This document shows positions 24,463-35,462 of a stretch of DNA of 64,000 nt, one piece after another. Each line of letters begins with the position of its first letter. Within the stretch, counting starts at the first letter, position 1. The stretch covers positions 6,075,501 through 6,139,500 of the forward strand of contig NC_080416.1 in assembly GCF_030265065.1 (NCBI RefSeq), given 5' to 3'. The notes under the pieces are model-generated. The model did not search any database. It was given only the letters and a program-made list of their open reading frames with translations, and was not told the DNA's origin. A program made the position numbers and the translations under genes. Source of the stretch: Corythoichthys intestinalis. Its lineage: Eukaryota; Chordata; Actinopteri; Syngnathiformes; Syngnathidae.

Positions 24463-24967
24463 GTTATGTCCCTACCATCCCTAAGCAAACCTAGGCCCTT
24501 ACATACAGTCAGTTCAAAAGTACAAGAACTGTGCCACATACAAAGATCATTGGAACGTTTTCATCTGGAATTAATGTATGAGGAAACATCAATTAACATG
24601 TACAATTTCCCCAACATTTATATACATCCATCCAAGAAACGTCTTTGTCCCTGCAACCTGGCCAACAGAATGGCTCCCACAACCTAAGAAGTAGGGTGCC
24701 TCTGCCCTAAGGCTTACAACATATCATTATAATTGATACATCAATTTGATCTTAAAACACACCAAATCAACCACAAAAGTACCCATGACACAAATGGCCC
24801 AATTGGACAAGAAAACCAGTCTTTTTGCGCTTGTGTTCGAACATCACGATCATCTTCCAATACCTGCAGGAAAAAGCAGAAGAAATATTGACTCCGCTTT
24901 CAAAGAAGAACTCAGTGAGCGTGTCGGACTTACCGTGTGAAGGCGTCTCACTCGGGAGCGAGCTCGG

Positions 24968-27900
24968 CTAAAGGGCGCTCTCGGAGGAAGATTGGTCAGA
25001 ATTGGCTGCCAAAAGGCAAAGAAATGGAAAGATTTAGTGGACATCAGACCTCCGCCTTGGCTGTGTTTACCTCCAAGGAAAAGACTTTGACTTACCAGCT
25101 GGAGTGTATTTGGCTGCAATCAAAAGACGCAAGCTAAGTTGGCATCGCCAGTGTATTAAAAAAAAGCTGACGGAGCAAATGTTCATCACCTTTTCTGAAT
25201 TTGACGACAGCGACGACAATGACGATTGCGAGGGCTATGAGCGCCAACGGGATGCTGACGGCCAGCGCCGTCTTCATCCTTTCTTCCACTGCACAAAGCA
25301 ACAGAAATGATGTAGTCTTCATTTGACGAGGATTGAAGCGTGCAACTCACCTTTAATGCGCTCGTTGCTCAGGATCTTCGCGAAATCCAGCGGGACGATA
25401 ACGTCTTCCGGGACACCGGCCAGCTGGAAGACGCACTCGTATTTGGCGCGGGCGTCCACCGTTTTGAGGTCGGCGGTGGTCTGGAAGGTCCCGTCGTGAT
25501 TGGGGAGGGTGTCGCCCATCTCCACGTCCTCAAAGAGCTCCTCGCCGTCCTTCTTCCAAAACAGGTCGGCCTCCCTGGGGTAAAAACCCGTGGCGTGGCA
25601 GGTCACCGGCGACCACGACGTCTTCTGCAGTAGGGAGATCCTCGGGAGCTCTGCCACGTGCGAGAGGGACAAAATGGAGACAACGTTAAAAAAGATGGGA
25701 GATGAAAGGACGAAAAATGCAGAGAATAATTTAGGAGAAAAGACTGAAAGTGTGTGAGGAGCAGGGCCGGCCCAGCCTATACGCAGACTATGCAGCTGCT
25801 TGGGGCCCCTGACCACTAGGGGGCCCCCAATCTGGCAATTGTTTAGTTTATACAGTGGTTCCTCTACATACGAAGTTAATCCGTTCCAGGACCTTGTTTG
25901 TAAGTCGAAATGGTCGTTTGTCGAGCAGGATTTTCCCATAGGAATACATTATAATTCCATTAATTCGTTCCACAGCCCAAAAACCTTCACTAAATCCTTA
26001 AAAAATACTGCTGGTACTATTACAAATGGCAATTACACATAGCAAAAAAAAAAAAATTATAAATCAAAATCGGAATAATAATAATAATAATTATTATTAT
26101 TCCTGTATTAATGTAACGAATCGGGTTCTAATGTGGCGGACGTTTTTTGCTGACCCTGAACGCACCGCGGGGCTGACGTGCCAGAGACAGACCGGTGAGC
26201 TTGAGTTTCACTTTCACTTTGAATGTTTTCTTGAGAACACCGTCAATTGCGGCAGACAGAAGGTGTTTTTGTTTTGAATAAGTTGTGAAATAAATGATAA
26301 AAACGTGGCGAAGTTGGCGATTTCTCTGGAGATGTTACCACAATAAGAATTGTCAGCTTAACTTATAAAGACTGGCGAACGATGGTCGGAGGAGGACCGT
26401 GGAGATGTATTGTTGAGCCGTTTCACGGATGCCCACCCTACGCTCATATTTTTCTGTCATTTGCATCTTCATTTAGAAGGTAAGCGTCAACTTTTTCCTT
26501 GTTTCACCACCTGTACCAACCTTTTCTGATACCAGTGTTGATTTGTCACACAAGAAAATCCGCCGTGCATTCGTCTGCGGTGCTGCCATTGTCGTCGTAT
26601 TTCGAGCATGTCGTCGGATGTAGAAACAAATGGCGAGTCAAATTTTACGTCGGATGTCGAAAAGTGTGTCGAAGCGATCGTATGTAGAGGTACCACTGTA
26701 TTCTATTTTGTTTACTACAGTTTGCTTTATTTGACTTTTGTGAGTTTTGATAGTTGATTACAAGCTTAGAAAAATAAAAGTTCTTCCTTAACTTCTTTCT
26801 TTCCTCTTTTAGAAAAAGGTTTGGCGCTATCTACTGTAAGTACTGACAATTATTTGGGGTGAGAAGTTTGAAGTATGCAGTGCAACAAAATCTGATTAAT
26901 ATACAAAATATGGACGTATGGGTTGGATTGCATGTATGGGTTTCACAGTACACCGTGACGAAATGGTGGGCCAAAAATATGGGCCCCTTTGCATTATTTT
27001 GCTTAGGGCCCCCAAATGGCCTGGGCCGGCCCTGGTGAGGAGAATGAGGGACAGGGAAGATGGAAAGACGAAACAACACCTAAATTGTAAGAGGGAAAAT
27101 ACGTAAAGAGCAGAGATAAAAAGGATGCATAGATGAGCCAATATACAAGAGAAGCAAAGATGAAGGGAATGTGGTCAAGCACAAATGAAGATTGAAGGAC
27201 AAAACATCGACATAACTAAGACAAAATGTGTGAAAGGACCAAAGACAGAAAGAACAAAAGATGTTGAGACAGGAAAAATATGGGAGCAAAAATTTAGAAA
27301 GACTGTGGGAGTCAAAAAAATGAAGAGCTCAAGAGTCAAATGAAAGAAAAAGTATGGCGAGAAGAAAAAACACAATGTGTGAGAGGACAACAGATATTGG
27401 GAAGAAATGAAAATGTCAGAGAGAAAAGATGAACAGAAAGCATGAGAGGATAAAAGATGGATGATGACAGAGAATGTGTGAGGACAAAAGATGAAGGGAA
27501 GAAAGGGAGAAATGAGTGAGAAGGGAAAGGGAGAACAGGGAAAGGATGTCTACTTCCTGTAGGAGGCGGCGGTGTGCAAAGATTGTACCTCTTCTCATGA
27601 GGAAGTCCCTCCCATTGCGAGCGTGCTTCTTCAAGTAAGAAGGACATTCATCAGTGTAGTAATAATTCAAGAATTGATTATAACTGTCCTGTTGGTCCCA
27701 CTTGTGTTTGGTGGAGACAGCCTGCGGCTTGACCGCGATCCACCTCAGTCCCTTCAAATCAAGCGATATAAAGTCTTCTCCGTTGTAAGCGTAGTGTTGC
27801 CAACCGTCCACCTCGCCGGTCTCATCATCCCATTCGCAGCCATACATAACCTGGAACATGTGAACACCTGAGAGAAAGGCATGTGACGGCGTATCCAGAG

Positions 27901-30900
27901 ATAAGCCAACGTCTGCTGAAAAAGCTGACCGGCGCATGTAATGTCTTGAAATGCTCCAAAGTTGGACGGAAACAAACCTCCAGTTTGGTTGAAGCGCTCT
28001 TTCGCAGTTTCAATGCGGACTTTGAAGCTCTGCTGATTTCCAATATTGATCTGTGTGCATCTCTCCCAGTAGTGCGGATCCTCGGCTGCGATTTTGTTCA
28101 TCCACTCCTGTTTGGGTCGTAATTTCCTGCTCTTGCTGTCGTAGTGGCTAATCTGAACGCCGTCAACATAACCCACCTCCAAGTACTCTGGGAAGTTTGG
28201 AATATGAGACGACGCTGTATTGATATACTTAAGCGTGTGAATCACTGAAAGAAAAAGCAAAAACATTTGTTAATCTGATATCCCAAAATCTTCTACTAAT
28301 TAAAAAAGATTGGAACACAGCAACACTTGAAAACATTTTAGCGTTTTTCTCATCATTCATGTAGCCTTTCATTTAAAAAAACAACAGCAGGCTTTCCCCT
28401 ACATATTAATAATTGTGGCACCGCGCCACACCAAAATAAAAGCCGCCACACCTTGCAGATGAGTTGTTGTTGTTGTTGTAAAATTCATTCTAATTATCAA
28501 TTCGTATTATTCAACATGATGTCTAAATGAATATAAGATCATTTTTACGTACTATTTGCCATAAGTCGTCTGAAATAGCACGACAAATACAAATTGTTCC
28601 TTTACACGCTTTATTTTGAAAAGCGCATCAGTTCTCCTATTGAAGATTTGCGCCTGGAGTATGTCGGCACGGCAATCGAAATGGGAAGAAAAACCCACAG
28701 AAAGGCATTTGAAGTAAAAATGTCCCGATCGATCGGCATATCGGGTCCGATCACGTCATTTTCAAAGTATCGGAATCGGCAAAAAAATATCGGACATGCC
28801 TTTTTTAAATATATATATTTTTTTTATTTAAATCGTTTTGTAATTGTATTTAACGTTACAGACTAAATGCCTTACATTCATCCAGAGTCTTTAGTTTTGG
28901 CTTAACGTTAAAATATTTAACGCAATTAACGCATGCTCTGCACGACCCACTCACGCATTGTCACGTTCAATCAATAATGGCGCCGTTTTACCTATATATA
29001 GAGCTAACAGGCAGCGTAAAATGAGTAGAGAGAATTTTGGCTGTCTTTGGAGCCTCTTTTTAATTGGCTAAAGCCTTAAAATCCCTCTCTCAACAATTAG
29101 AAATATCGTGGGAAGCAGTGTGGGGAAGAACTAGTAGTGGTTGATTTTTTTCCTTTACACCCTATGTTACTTCCCAACGCAGAGAAGATATATCAATTGG
29201 TGCCACTACGCACAGTCATGGTTGCACTTCCCATCATGCATTTGGGCAGAACAGTTAAATGGCTACAGTATCATTTACTGAAAGCTCAACAAATACACTA
29301 GATGGCAATATTTAGTCACAATATACAAAGTCACATTAACCTTTAAGAATTACAAGTCTTTCTATCCGTGGATCCCTCTCACAGAAAGAATGTTAATAAT
29401 GTAAATGCCATCTTGAGGATTTATTGTCATAATAAACAAATACAGTACTTACATACTGTATGTTGAATGTAAATATTCAGCCGAGTTTTATTCATTTTTT
29501 TCTTAAGGCATTGCCAAAATGTATACGATCGGGAAAAATTATCGGGAATGATTGGAATCGAATCGGGAGCAAAAAAATAAAAAATAAAATAAATCAACCG
29601 GATTGGGAAATATTGGGATCGACAGCTACTCGAACTAAAACGATCAGGATCGGATCGGGAGCAAAAAAAAAACATGATCAGAACAACCCTAATTTGAAGT
29701 AAATGAATTTACCTCTGGCTTATACTGTAAAAACAACCTTAATATTGACATTGACGTAAGTTCTTTATGGCGTGTCTTTGACCCGAATCGTCGCCTCCTA
29801 GCATAACATTTGCACGGAGCTAACGTCACTCGTTGTAATTTCAGATGAGGATTTCGAAGTACAGTATTTTGGAAACACAAAAGTTCCTCAATACGAGGGT
29901 CCGTTAACAAAATGACCATTATTGTTGTGGTGATCGAGACCGTCACGTTTCTAAATATTAAATTAGCGTCTGAAGCTAATTAAATATTTCAGAACATCAG
30001 GCACACGCTCCCCGGTTCCGAAGGTATTAGCTCACACGTTCTGAGGAGGAGAAAGAACCAAATGGTTATGGCAAGCGGTGTATTTTAATGTTTATACAAC
30101 GTTTTCAAATGAGGCAAGATCACAGCTGGAGACGCAGATCAGGAAAGCGCACAGTTCAGCGTCGGAGAACTCAACTAAGCAAAATAGCAAACAGAGAATC
30201 TAGCTGGAACCCAACATGGACAGAAATGGCAAAGTTCAAGTCATGGCTGTACCACACAAATCAAGGTGAGTGTTAAGAATCCTGCACCTATTATATTTAT
30301 TCATCATAAATTCATAATTGTATTATTTTACCATAATTTCTGGTGTTGAAAAAGGTTAATTGTCTATAAACTATAGACATTATTATTATTGTCTATAACC
30401 TGGCATATTCCTTATACAAAAAATTACAAGACAGATGGCGTATTTACATTGAAAGAAGTATTTTTCATCTCATTGAAAAAAAATCATTATATGAATTTGC
30501 ACTAACAATCCGAAAAGTAACTCCAGCAAAGACTTCAGTTTGAACTGAAGTCGGATTGACTAATGTAAATTAGACATATTTAAATCCAAATGGGTGAAAC
30601 ATTGAATGTTTCAGAATATGGACCAAGTCAGATGTCATGATGTCAAAAATGGCATCACAGACTGATGAATGAGGAGTGCCGCTGACGGCAACTGTCGGCC
30701 ATTGCGTTGACAGTGCCCATCTCAAAAGTGAACTGTGAGAGAGATTTGTCTGCAATGAACAGAGTAAGACATTTACTCAACTGTACAATGTAAGTTACAA
30801 TGCGTCATTTCCTAGATCTCATTTTTTTCTTATTACTGTGTAGGTGAAGACAGACTTGAGAATCAGGGGGACCATCTTGCAGCACGCCTCACTAAAAATT

Positions 30901-31583
30901 GACCATTTATTGCTGATTTCTCTTTTTATTTATTTACTTTTATTCCAGTAAAATCAAATGTTCGCAGGCATGATGCAAACTTTGCAAAGGTTAAAGTTCT
31001 TAGAAAAAAATAAATGTTTTGGAAAAAAATCTTAATCGTCATGATATTAAACAAATTCACCGCGGCACGTGATGAAAATTTGCATTTGAACACTTAATTT
31101 TTCATTGAAAAAGGTTTCTTTGATTGAAGCAATCCTTTTTGTGTTTGGGGCCATATTATTGGTAAGTCATTTGTGTCTAAATCATTTAATCCCCCCAAAT
31201 AATGCGTCAATCAAACAAAATATTTTCAATTACAAAAATCATTTGAAAAAATTGCCCTCCCCTAATTTTTTTTTTGAAAATTAGCCTATATGAAAAGCAA
31301 ATGAACGTCTAAGTTGCTAGTCACATGATCTGTTCGAAAAATAATTTTGACCCATTATAAAAATATATTTTTTTGTTCATTCCATTCATTTTTGTTGCAG
31401 TTTTTTTGCTTTACAACTTTTATACATAGGAAAAGTCAATTACATGCAATGAAACTTTTCGGCCACCAGGGGTGCGTCACAGTCGAACAATGAACATGAT
31501 GAGGAAATGGACTTACCGGGCTTGACGTTTTGAATTTGCACAGCCACAAGTAAAAGTGCCACCAACTCCTTCATCTTGCGCAT
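24968..31583 (-). CDS. MHC class I U-lineage alpha chain, gene C
   Basis: Exons: leader 31583-31517, alpha1 28244-27978, alpha2 27867-27589, alpha3 25650-25351, membrane 25288-25190, cytoplasmic 25113-25096 and 25005-24968. They join in frame to 355 residues. Anchor residues are kept: LKY, HYWER, ERFNQTG, the T-K-H-K-W motif; cysteines in YGCEWDD, DECPS, VTCHATG and YECVF. The membrane helix (VSIPLALIALAIVIVVAVV) is followed by KFRK. The tail is short, ending SDQSSSESAL, because about 31 bp present in A, B and D are missing from the last exon and the new frame meets TAG at 24970-24968. Introns 1 and 3 are enlarged by hAT-like insertions. The promoter module is intact. This looks like a functional class I gene; expression is inference. 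Confidence 0.9.
25762..27034. mobile_element. hAT-like element in gene C intron 3
   Basis: TSD GTGAGGAG at 25754-25761 and 27035-27042. Inverted ends are CAGGGCCGGCCCAG and CTGGGCCGGCCCTG. It contains the element at 25853-26698. Confidence 0.87.
25853..26698. mobile_element. Nested Tc1/mariner-type MITE
   Basis: TA duplications at 25851-25852 and 26699-26700. Inverted ends are CAGTGGTTCCTCTACATACG and the matching GTATGTAGAGGTACCACTG. Noncoding, with a (TAA/ATT)n run near 26078-26102. Confidence 0.8.
27043..27545. repeat. Purine-rich minisatellite in gene C intron 3
   Basis: The counterpart of the arrays in introns 3 of A and B, with units around GTGTGAGAGGACAACAGAT. Confidence 0.65.
28388..31468 (+). 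mobile_element. Degenerate hAT transposon in gene C intron 1
   Basis: Homology to the other genes' intron 1 breaks at about 28388 (CAGGCTTTCCCCTACAT) and resumes near 31469. On the plus strand a piece with SSWNPTWTEMAKFKSWLYHT lies at about 30196-30260. A C-terminal hAT dimerisation motif, LTVPISKVNCERDLSAMNR, is near 30705-30765 and is followed by EDRLENQGDHL near 30847. Frames are broken and no TSD was resolved, so the right border is approximate. It contains the nested copy at 28715-29691. Confidence 0.6.
28715..29691. mobile_element. Nested hAT-like element, GTCCCGATCG family
   Basis: TSD ATTTGAAG at 28707-28714 and 29692-29699. Ends are TAAAAATGTCCCGATCG and GATCAGAACAACCCTA. The same family as the copy in gene D intron 5 (35735-36690). 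Noncoding. Confidence 0.85.
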
Positions 31584-31660
31584 TTTTGCCTCCTTTTCAG
31601 TCCGACGTCGACCCTCGAATATCAGACAAAGAGTTCGACGCGTTTACCTGAGTTGGGTAA

Positions 31661-31714
31661 TAACGTCACTTTGCTTTCACTTTCACCAAGTGTGGGTTTC
31701 TGGGAAATCACGTG
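31661..31714 (-). promoter_or_regulatory. Gene C promoter module
   Basis: In sense order: E-box CACGTG (31714-31709), GAS-like TTCCCAGAA (31706-31698), ISRE core GGTGAAAGTGAAAGC (31687-31673), CRE-like TGACGTTA (31668-31661). The ISRE is about 90 bp from the ATG. No TATA box is seen. Confidence 0.78.
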
Positions 31715-32009
31715 ACCACGAACCTACTTTAACACTTTAAATTACGAAATGGAATGATGCTGATACTGGAGTGTTTTGACTTTTTTTTTTTTAAATGTCT
31801 TTCTTAAATATCAACAATTTAGTTTCCTTTAATATGAAAATAATGCAAACTTACTATTAGGGGTGGCAGCTCACAATTCGCTACAATATTCCATATGGCG
31901 ATATAACAATTATTGATACATGGGTCAAGAAATATTTCTACACTATTGTACTATCCAAGTAATAAACATAAAACACAAGCTTTTTCATCCTTTTGCTATG
32001 ATATGAATT

Positions 32010-32145
32010 GAGTTTATCATTAGTAGACGTCCAATTTGTTTGAAGTGGGAGGGTGGCAGTGAATGAACATTCGTTCGTTCGCTGCCATCCCTCACACTTC
32101 AAACGGATTGGACGTCGACCGCAGTCAATGACAACCAATGAGTAT
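32010..32145. repeat. Fold-back repeat copy
   Basis: The palindrome is centred near 32075, with TAGACGTCCAATTTGTTTG on one arm and CAAACGGATTGGACGTC on the other. Related half-copies follow at about 32310-32385 and 32555-32655. Confidence 0.7.
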
Positions 32146-32759
32146 AATTTGGGGGCGTTTTAGGCTATTTGGTGTTGATATTCGGGTTTCAGAACAGGAA
32201 GTGACCCGGAATCTCCCCAAATGAATGGGCAGTGACTCAAATTCAACAAGAAGTGTCCTGTAAATGCCCCGAAAATCGAAACGGATTCCTGCGTATCCTC
32301 TCGTTTCGATTTAAGCGAATGTTTATTTGCCTCTTCCGGTCAAAATGGATTGGGGGTCTCGTGCCGTCAATGGCAGCCATTGAGTGAAGAGAGACTCTTC
32401 TCGTGGAAGATTTTGGTAGAAACTTGGTTCCTTTTGATTTTTGAAATAAGTGACACCTTCTTAAAACGAGATATGGATTCTTAGCGGGAGCATATCGCTA
32501 GTCTTTTGGGATACAAAGTATCACGATATTCACCATTTTGATATTTTGTCACACTCCAATTGGATGTCTACTCATGATAAACTCATTGGTGGGAGAGTGC
32601 CTCTTCATTCATTGGATCGGACGTCTGGTGCCGTCAGTGGCGACGAATGAGTTAAACTGTCTCGAACGGGAAGACAAAATGTTCCTCAGCTTCTCTTTAA
32701 TGCTTTTTGTGGACAATTAGACGCGTCTTAGCGCGAAACTTGAAGTCAAGGAACGAGCA

Positions 32760-33205
32760 AATTTTGAGGAGTGGACTGACACGGGATCGAGGACCAGGTG
32801 GACCAAAAAGCAGGGAAAAACAAAAACAAGGCAGGGTGGCGTTGAACTCAAAATGCTTTCATTATCGTGACAAAAAAACAATCCATGCAAAAGACAATGT
32901 GATCCAAAAAGGCAAAGTCCAAACAAAACTCAGGAGTACAAACTAAACTGGGAAACAGGGAAACATTAGGGCAAGGACGTAAAACTTGAGAACAGACGCT
33001 GTCAATGGTGCTCGGGTAGACAATGACACAACAAGAACAGACAGCACGTGGGGATCTTAAATACAGACAAGGGGTTACGAGACAACTAGACACAGGTGGG
33101 TGACACAAAAGGCAGTAGATTGGTCAACACACAAGGAGCATGCCACAACAGGTGAAATGAGTGGGTAATAACATGGACAAAACTCAACACAAGGCATGAC
33201 AGGAA
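32760..33205. repeat. Interspersed repeat 'R', diverged copy
   Basis: It resembles the copies at 50772-51202 (same orientation) and about 54300-54680 (opposite). Shared features are a GGCAGG...GGCGTTGAACTCAAAA start, ACAAACAAAACT-like runs, GGGTGACACA near the end, and a final CAACACAA. Class unknown. Confidence 0.6.
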
Positions 33206-33540
33206 CAGCTTGGATTGGCGTTCAAGTGGTAAATCGACATTAGGTCATCTTTTCCAATCTTGTCCTGGTCTGCCTATTCTTTGTGAAGGCATATCGATAA
33301 CCCATAGGTGTCATGGTTAGAGGAATATTTAGATTTTGATGCAGATATAAGCTGTGTAGTTTGTGTTGGGTATTTTTTCTGAAGGACGTCGGGGTTCCTT
33401 GGAGTCGGAATGAAAAGAGAAGACACTACCGTTTCAGATGAACAAATAAAAGCTTTATTTGCACAGAAATCCTATGTGTCCTGTTTTAACAGCAGTTTTT
33501 CTCTCACGAGTCCGGAGGAGAAGATCACATAGCCCCTACC
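33206..33540. other. Unassigned stretch
   Basis: It contains AATAAAAGC near 33446 and a segment like 22190-22245. I see no gene. Confidence 0.3.
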
Positions 33541-34984
33541 CGCTGTTGTTAATCTTACTTAAAAAAATAATAATAATAATAATTAGTTACATATTACTTC
33601 TCCCAAAAAGTAATTGAGTTAGTAACCAGTTATCTGAATGTAAGAGTAATTAGTTACTTGGCAAAATAACTGGTGTTACCATTCATGTTTTTTTTCCATT
33701 CCCAAGAAAAAAAAAAAAAACATAATAACTAGGGCTGTCAAAATTATCGCGTTAACGGCCGTTAATTAATTTTTTAAATTAATCACGTTAAAATATTTGA
33801 CGTAATTAACGCACTTGCCCAGCTCAGACAGATTTAAATGGCAGTAGAGTAAAAGGCCCACTTGTTAATTGTGTTTTGCGGACTTTTGCTGCCCTCTGCT
33901 GGCGCTTGGGTGCGACTGATTTTATAGTGTAAGTAATAAATATTGACATCAACAATGGCGGGCTACTAGTTTATTTTTTGATTGAAAATTTTACAAATTT
34001 TATTAAAACGAAAACATTAAGAGGGGTTTTAATATAAAATTTCTATAACTTGTACTAACATTTTTCTTTTAAGAACTACAAGTCTTTCTATCCATGGATC
34101 ACTTTAACAGAATGTTAATAATGTTAATGCCATCTTGTTGATTTATTGTTATAATAAACAAATACAGTCCTTATGTACCGCATGTTGAATACATATATCC
34201 ATCTTATGTCTCATCTTTCCGTTCCAACAATAATTTAAAGAAAAATATGGCATATTATAGAGATGGTTTGAATTGCGATTAACTAATTTTTAAGCTGTAA
34301 TTAACTCGATTAAAATTTTTTATCTTTTGACAGCCCTAATAATAACCTTTGCTATGTTTGGAAGTCATTTAATGTTGTGAATCAACCTTTAAAAGTTGTT
34401 AAAATTGCTCCCGTTATTGCCCTTTTGTCTACTTTCGACATGTGAAAGTTTTAAAACTGTTTCATCATATAACAATAGATTCAAGTCAAGATTTTGCCAA
34501 TTTAGGAGTATTTTAAATAAATAGTTACTTAGGTTCGCTGAAGGTTCTCTACAACAGCGCCTTCCTGAGAAGTCTACTGCTTTAAGATGGCAGCTGTTTA
34601 CTAATGCCGGCGAGTCTATCATTTCGCATCTAGTTCTCTAAACATTGTGCTAACGCCAACGTGGCCGTCATTTCGCATCTAATTCTATATACATGTGATA
34701 TCTACTGTAGCATCATGTGGGTGTGGTTTGTAGGTTATTGGCTACAGTCAGGTATTATTGGAGCCACTTAGCATCGCGTTTGCAACGGCGTCACAAGTCC
34801 ATTGCCTCCTCCCCAGTCCCGCTCTGGTCTCTCATCTCTGTCAGTCCGTGTCTCTCAAACTTTTCTCATGTCATTCAACTAACGTAGTAACACATAGTAC
34901 CGCACGCCTTTACATGCTCAGTAACGGTAACGGCGTTGCCAAGAAAAACTACAGAAAAAAATAACGCCGTAATTAACAACACTG
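33541..34984. mobile_element. hAT-like element with GTAACGG-rich ends
   Basis: The left end (CGCTGTTGTTAATCTTAC) and right end (ACGCCGTAATTAACAACACTG) are inverted. Both have repeated AGTTACT/AGTAAC motifs. No TSD is resolved. Contains the nested 33730-34338 copy. No transposase was recognised. Confidence 0.55.
33730..34338. mobile_element. Nested hAT-like element, GCTGTCAAA family
   Basis: TSD ATAATAAC at 33722-33729 and 34339-34346. Inverted ends are TAGGGCTGTCAAAA and TTTTGACAGCCCTA. It is in the opposite orientation to the 19086 and 56311 copies. 609 bp, noncoding. Confidence 0.88.
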
Positions 34985-35462
34985 CTGTTGGCCCACACAG
35001 CTGTCTGTAACTTTCCTGTCCTCGAAGTATTCCCATACCAGTGACTTCCTTTTCTTTAATGGGGGGAAAAAGTTCAGGTGTTTCATGTCTTCCCGCCAAC
35101 GTGCAGCACAGCTGAGTCACTGACACTGACCGACAACACGAGGTGGAGGGGTGAGCTCTGCATTTTTGGGACTTAAAAAATAGCTAATAACGTACTGTAT
35201 TGACGGTATGACAGAAAATTTTAGCGGTTCTGAAACCTTGACGTTTTCATACCACGGTATACCTTAAACCGGTAACCGGCACATGCCTTGTCCACATTAA
35301 CTACAAATCTCATCTTTTCAAATCCAGGATGATGAGAAAGCGCTTGCGTGGAGACATTTCGCTCGTCTTCCTACGCCTGTAAGACAAAGAGGACAAGAAA
35401 TATTGACTCCGCCTTCAAAGAAGAACACAGCGATCGGGTCGGACTTACCGTGGGAAGGTGTC
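34985..35462. other. 3' flank of gene D, no gene
   Basis: At about 35215-35285 there is a terminal-like piece with ACCACGGTATACC of another hAT-type repeat. From about 35370 the sequence matches the 3' part of the other MHC units. Confidence 0.4.

Noticed and set aside
27416-27937. 173-codon minus-strand frame
   Set aside because: Alpha2 of gene C extended into intron 3; the donor at 27588 ends the exon.
33300-33540. Possible LTR-like fragment with AATAAAAGC
   Set aside because: No paired copy, no primer site and no coding region nearby; not enough to call.
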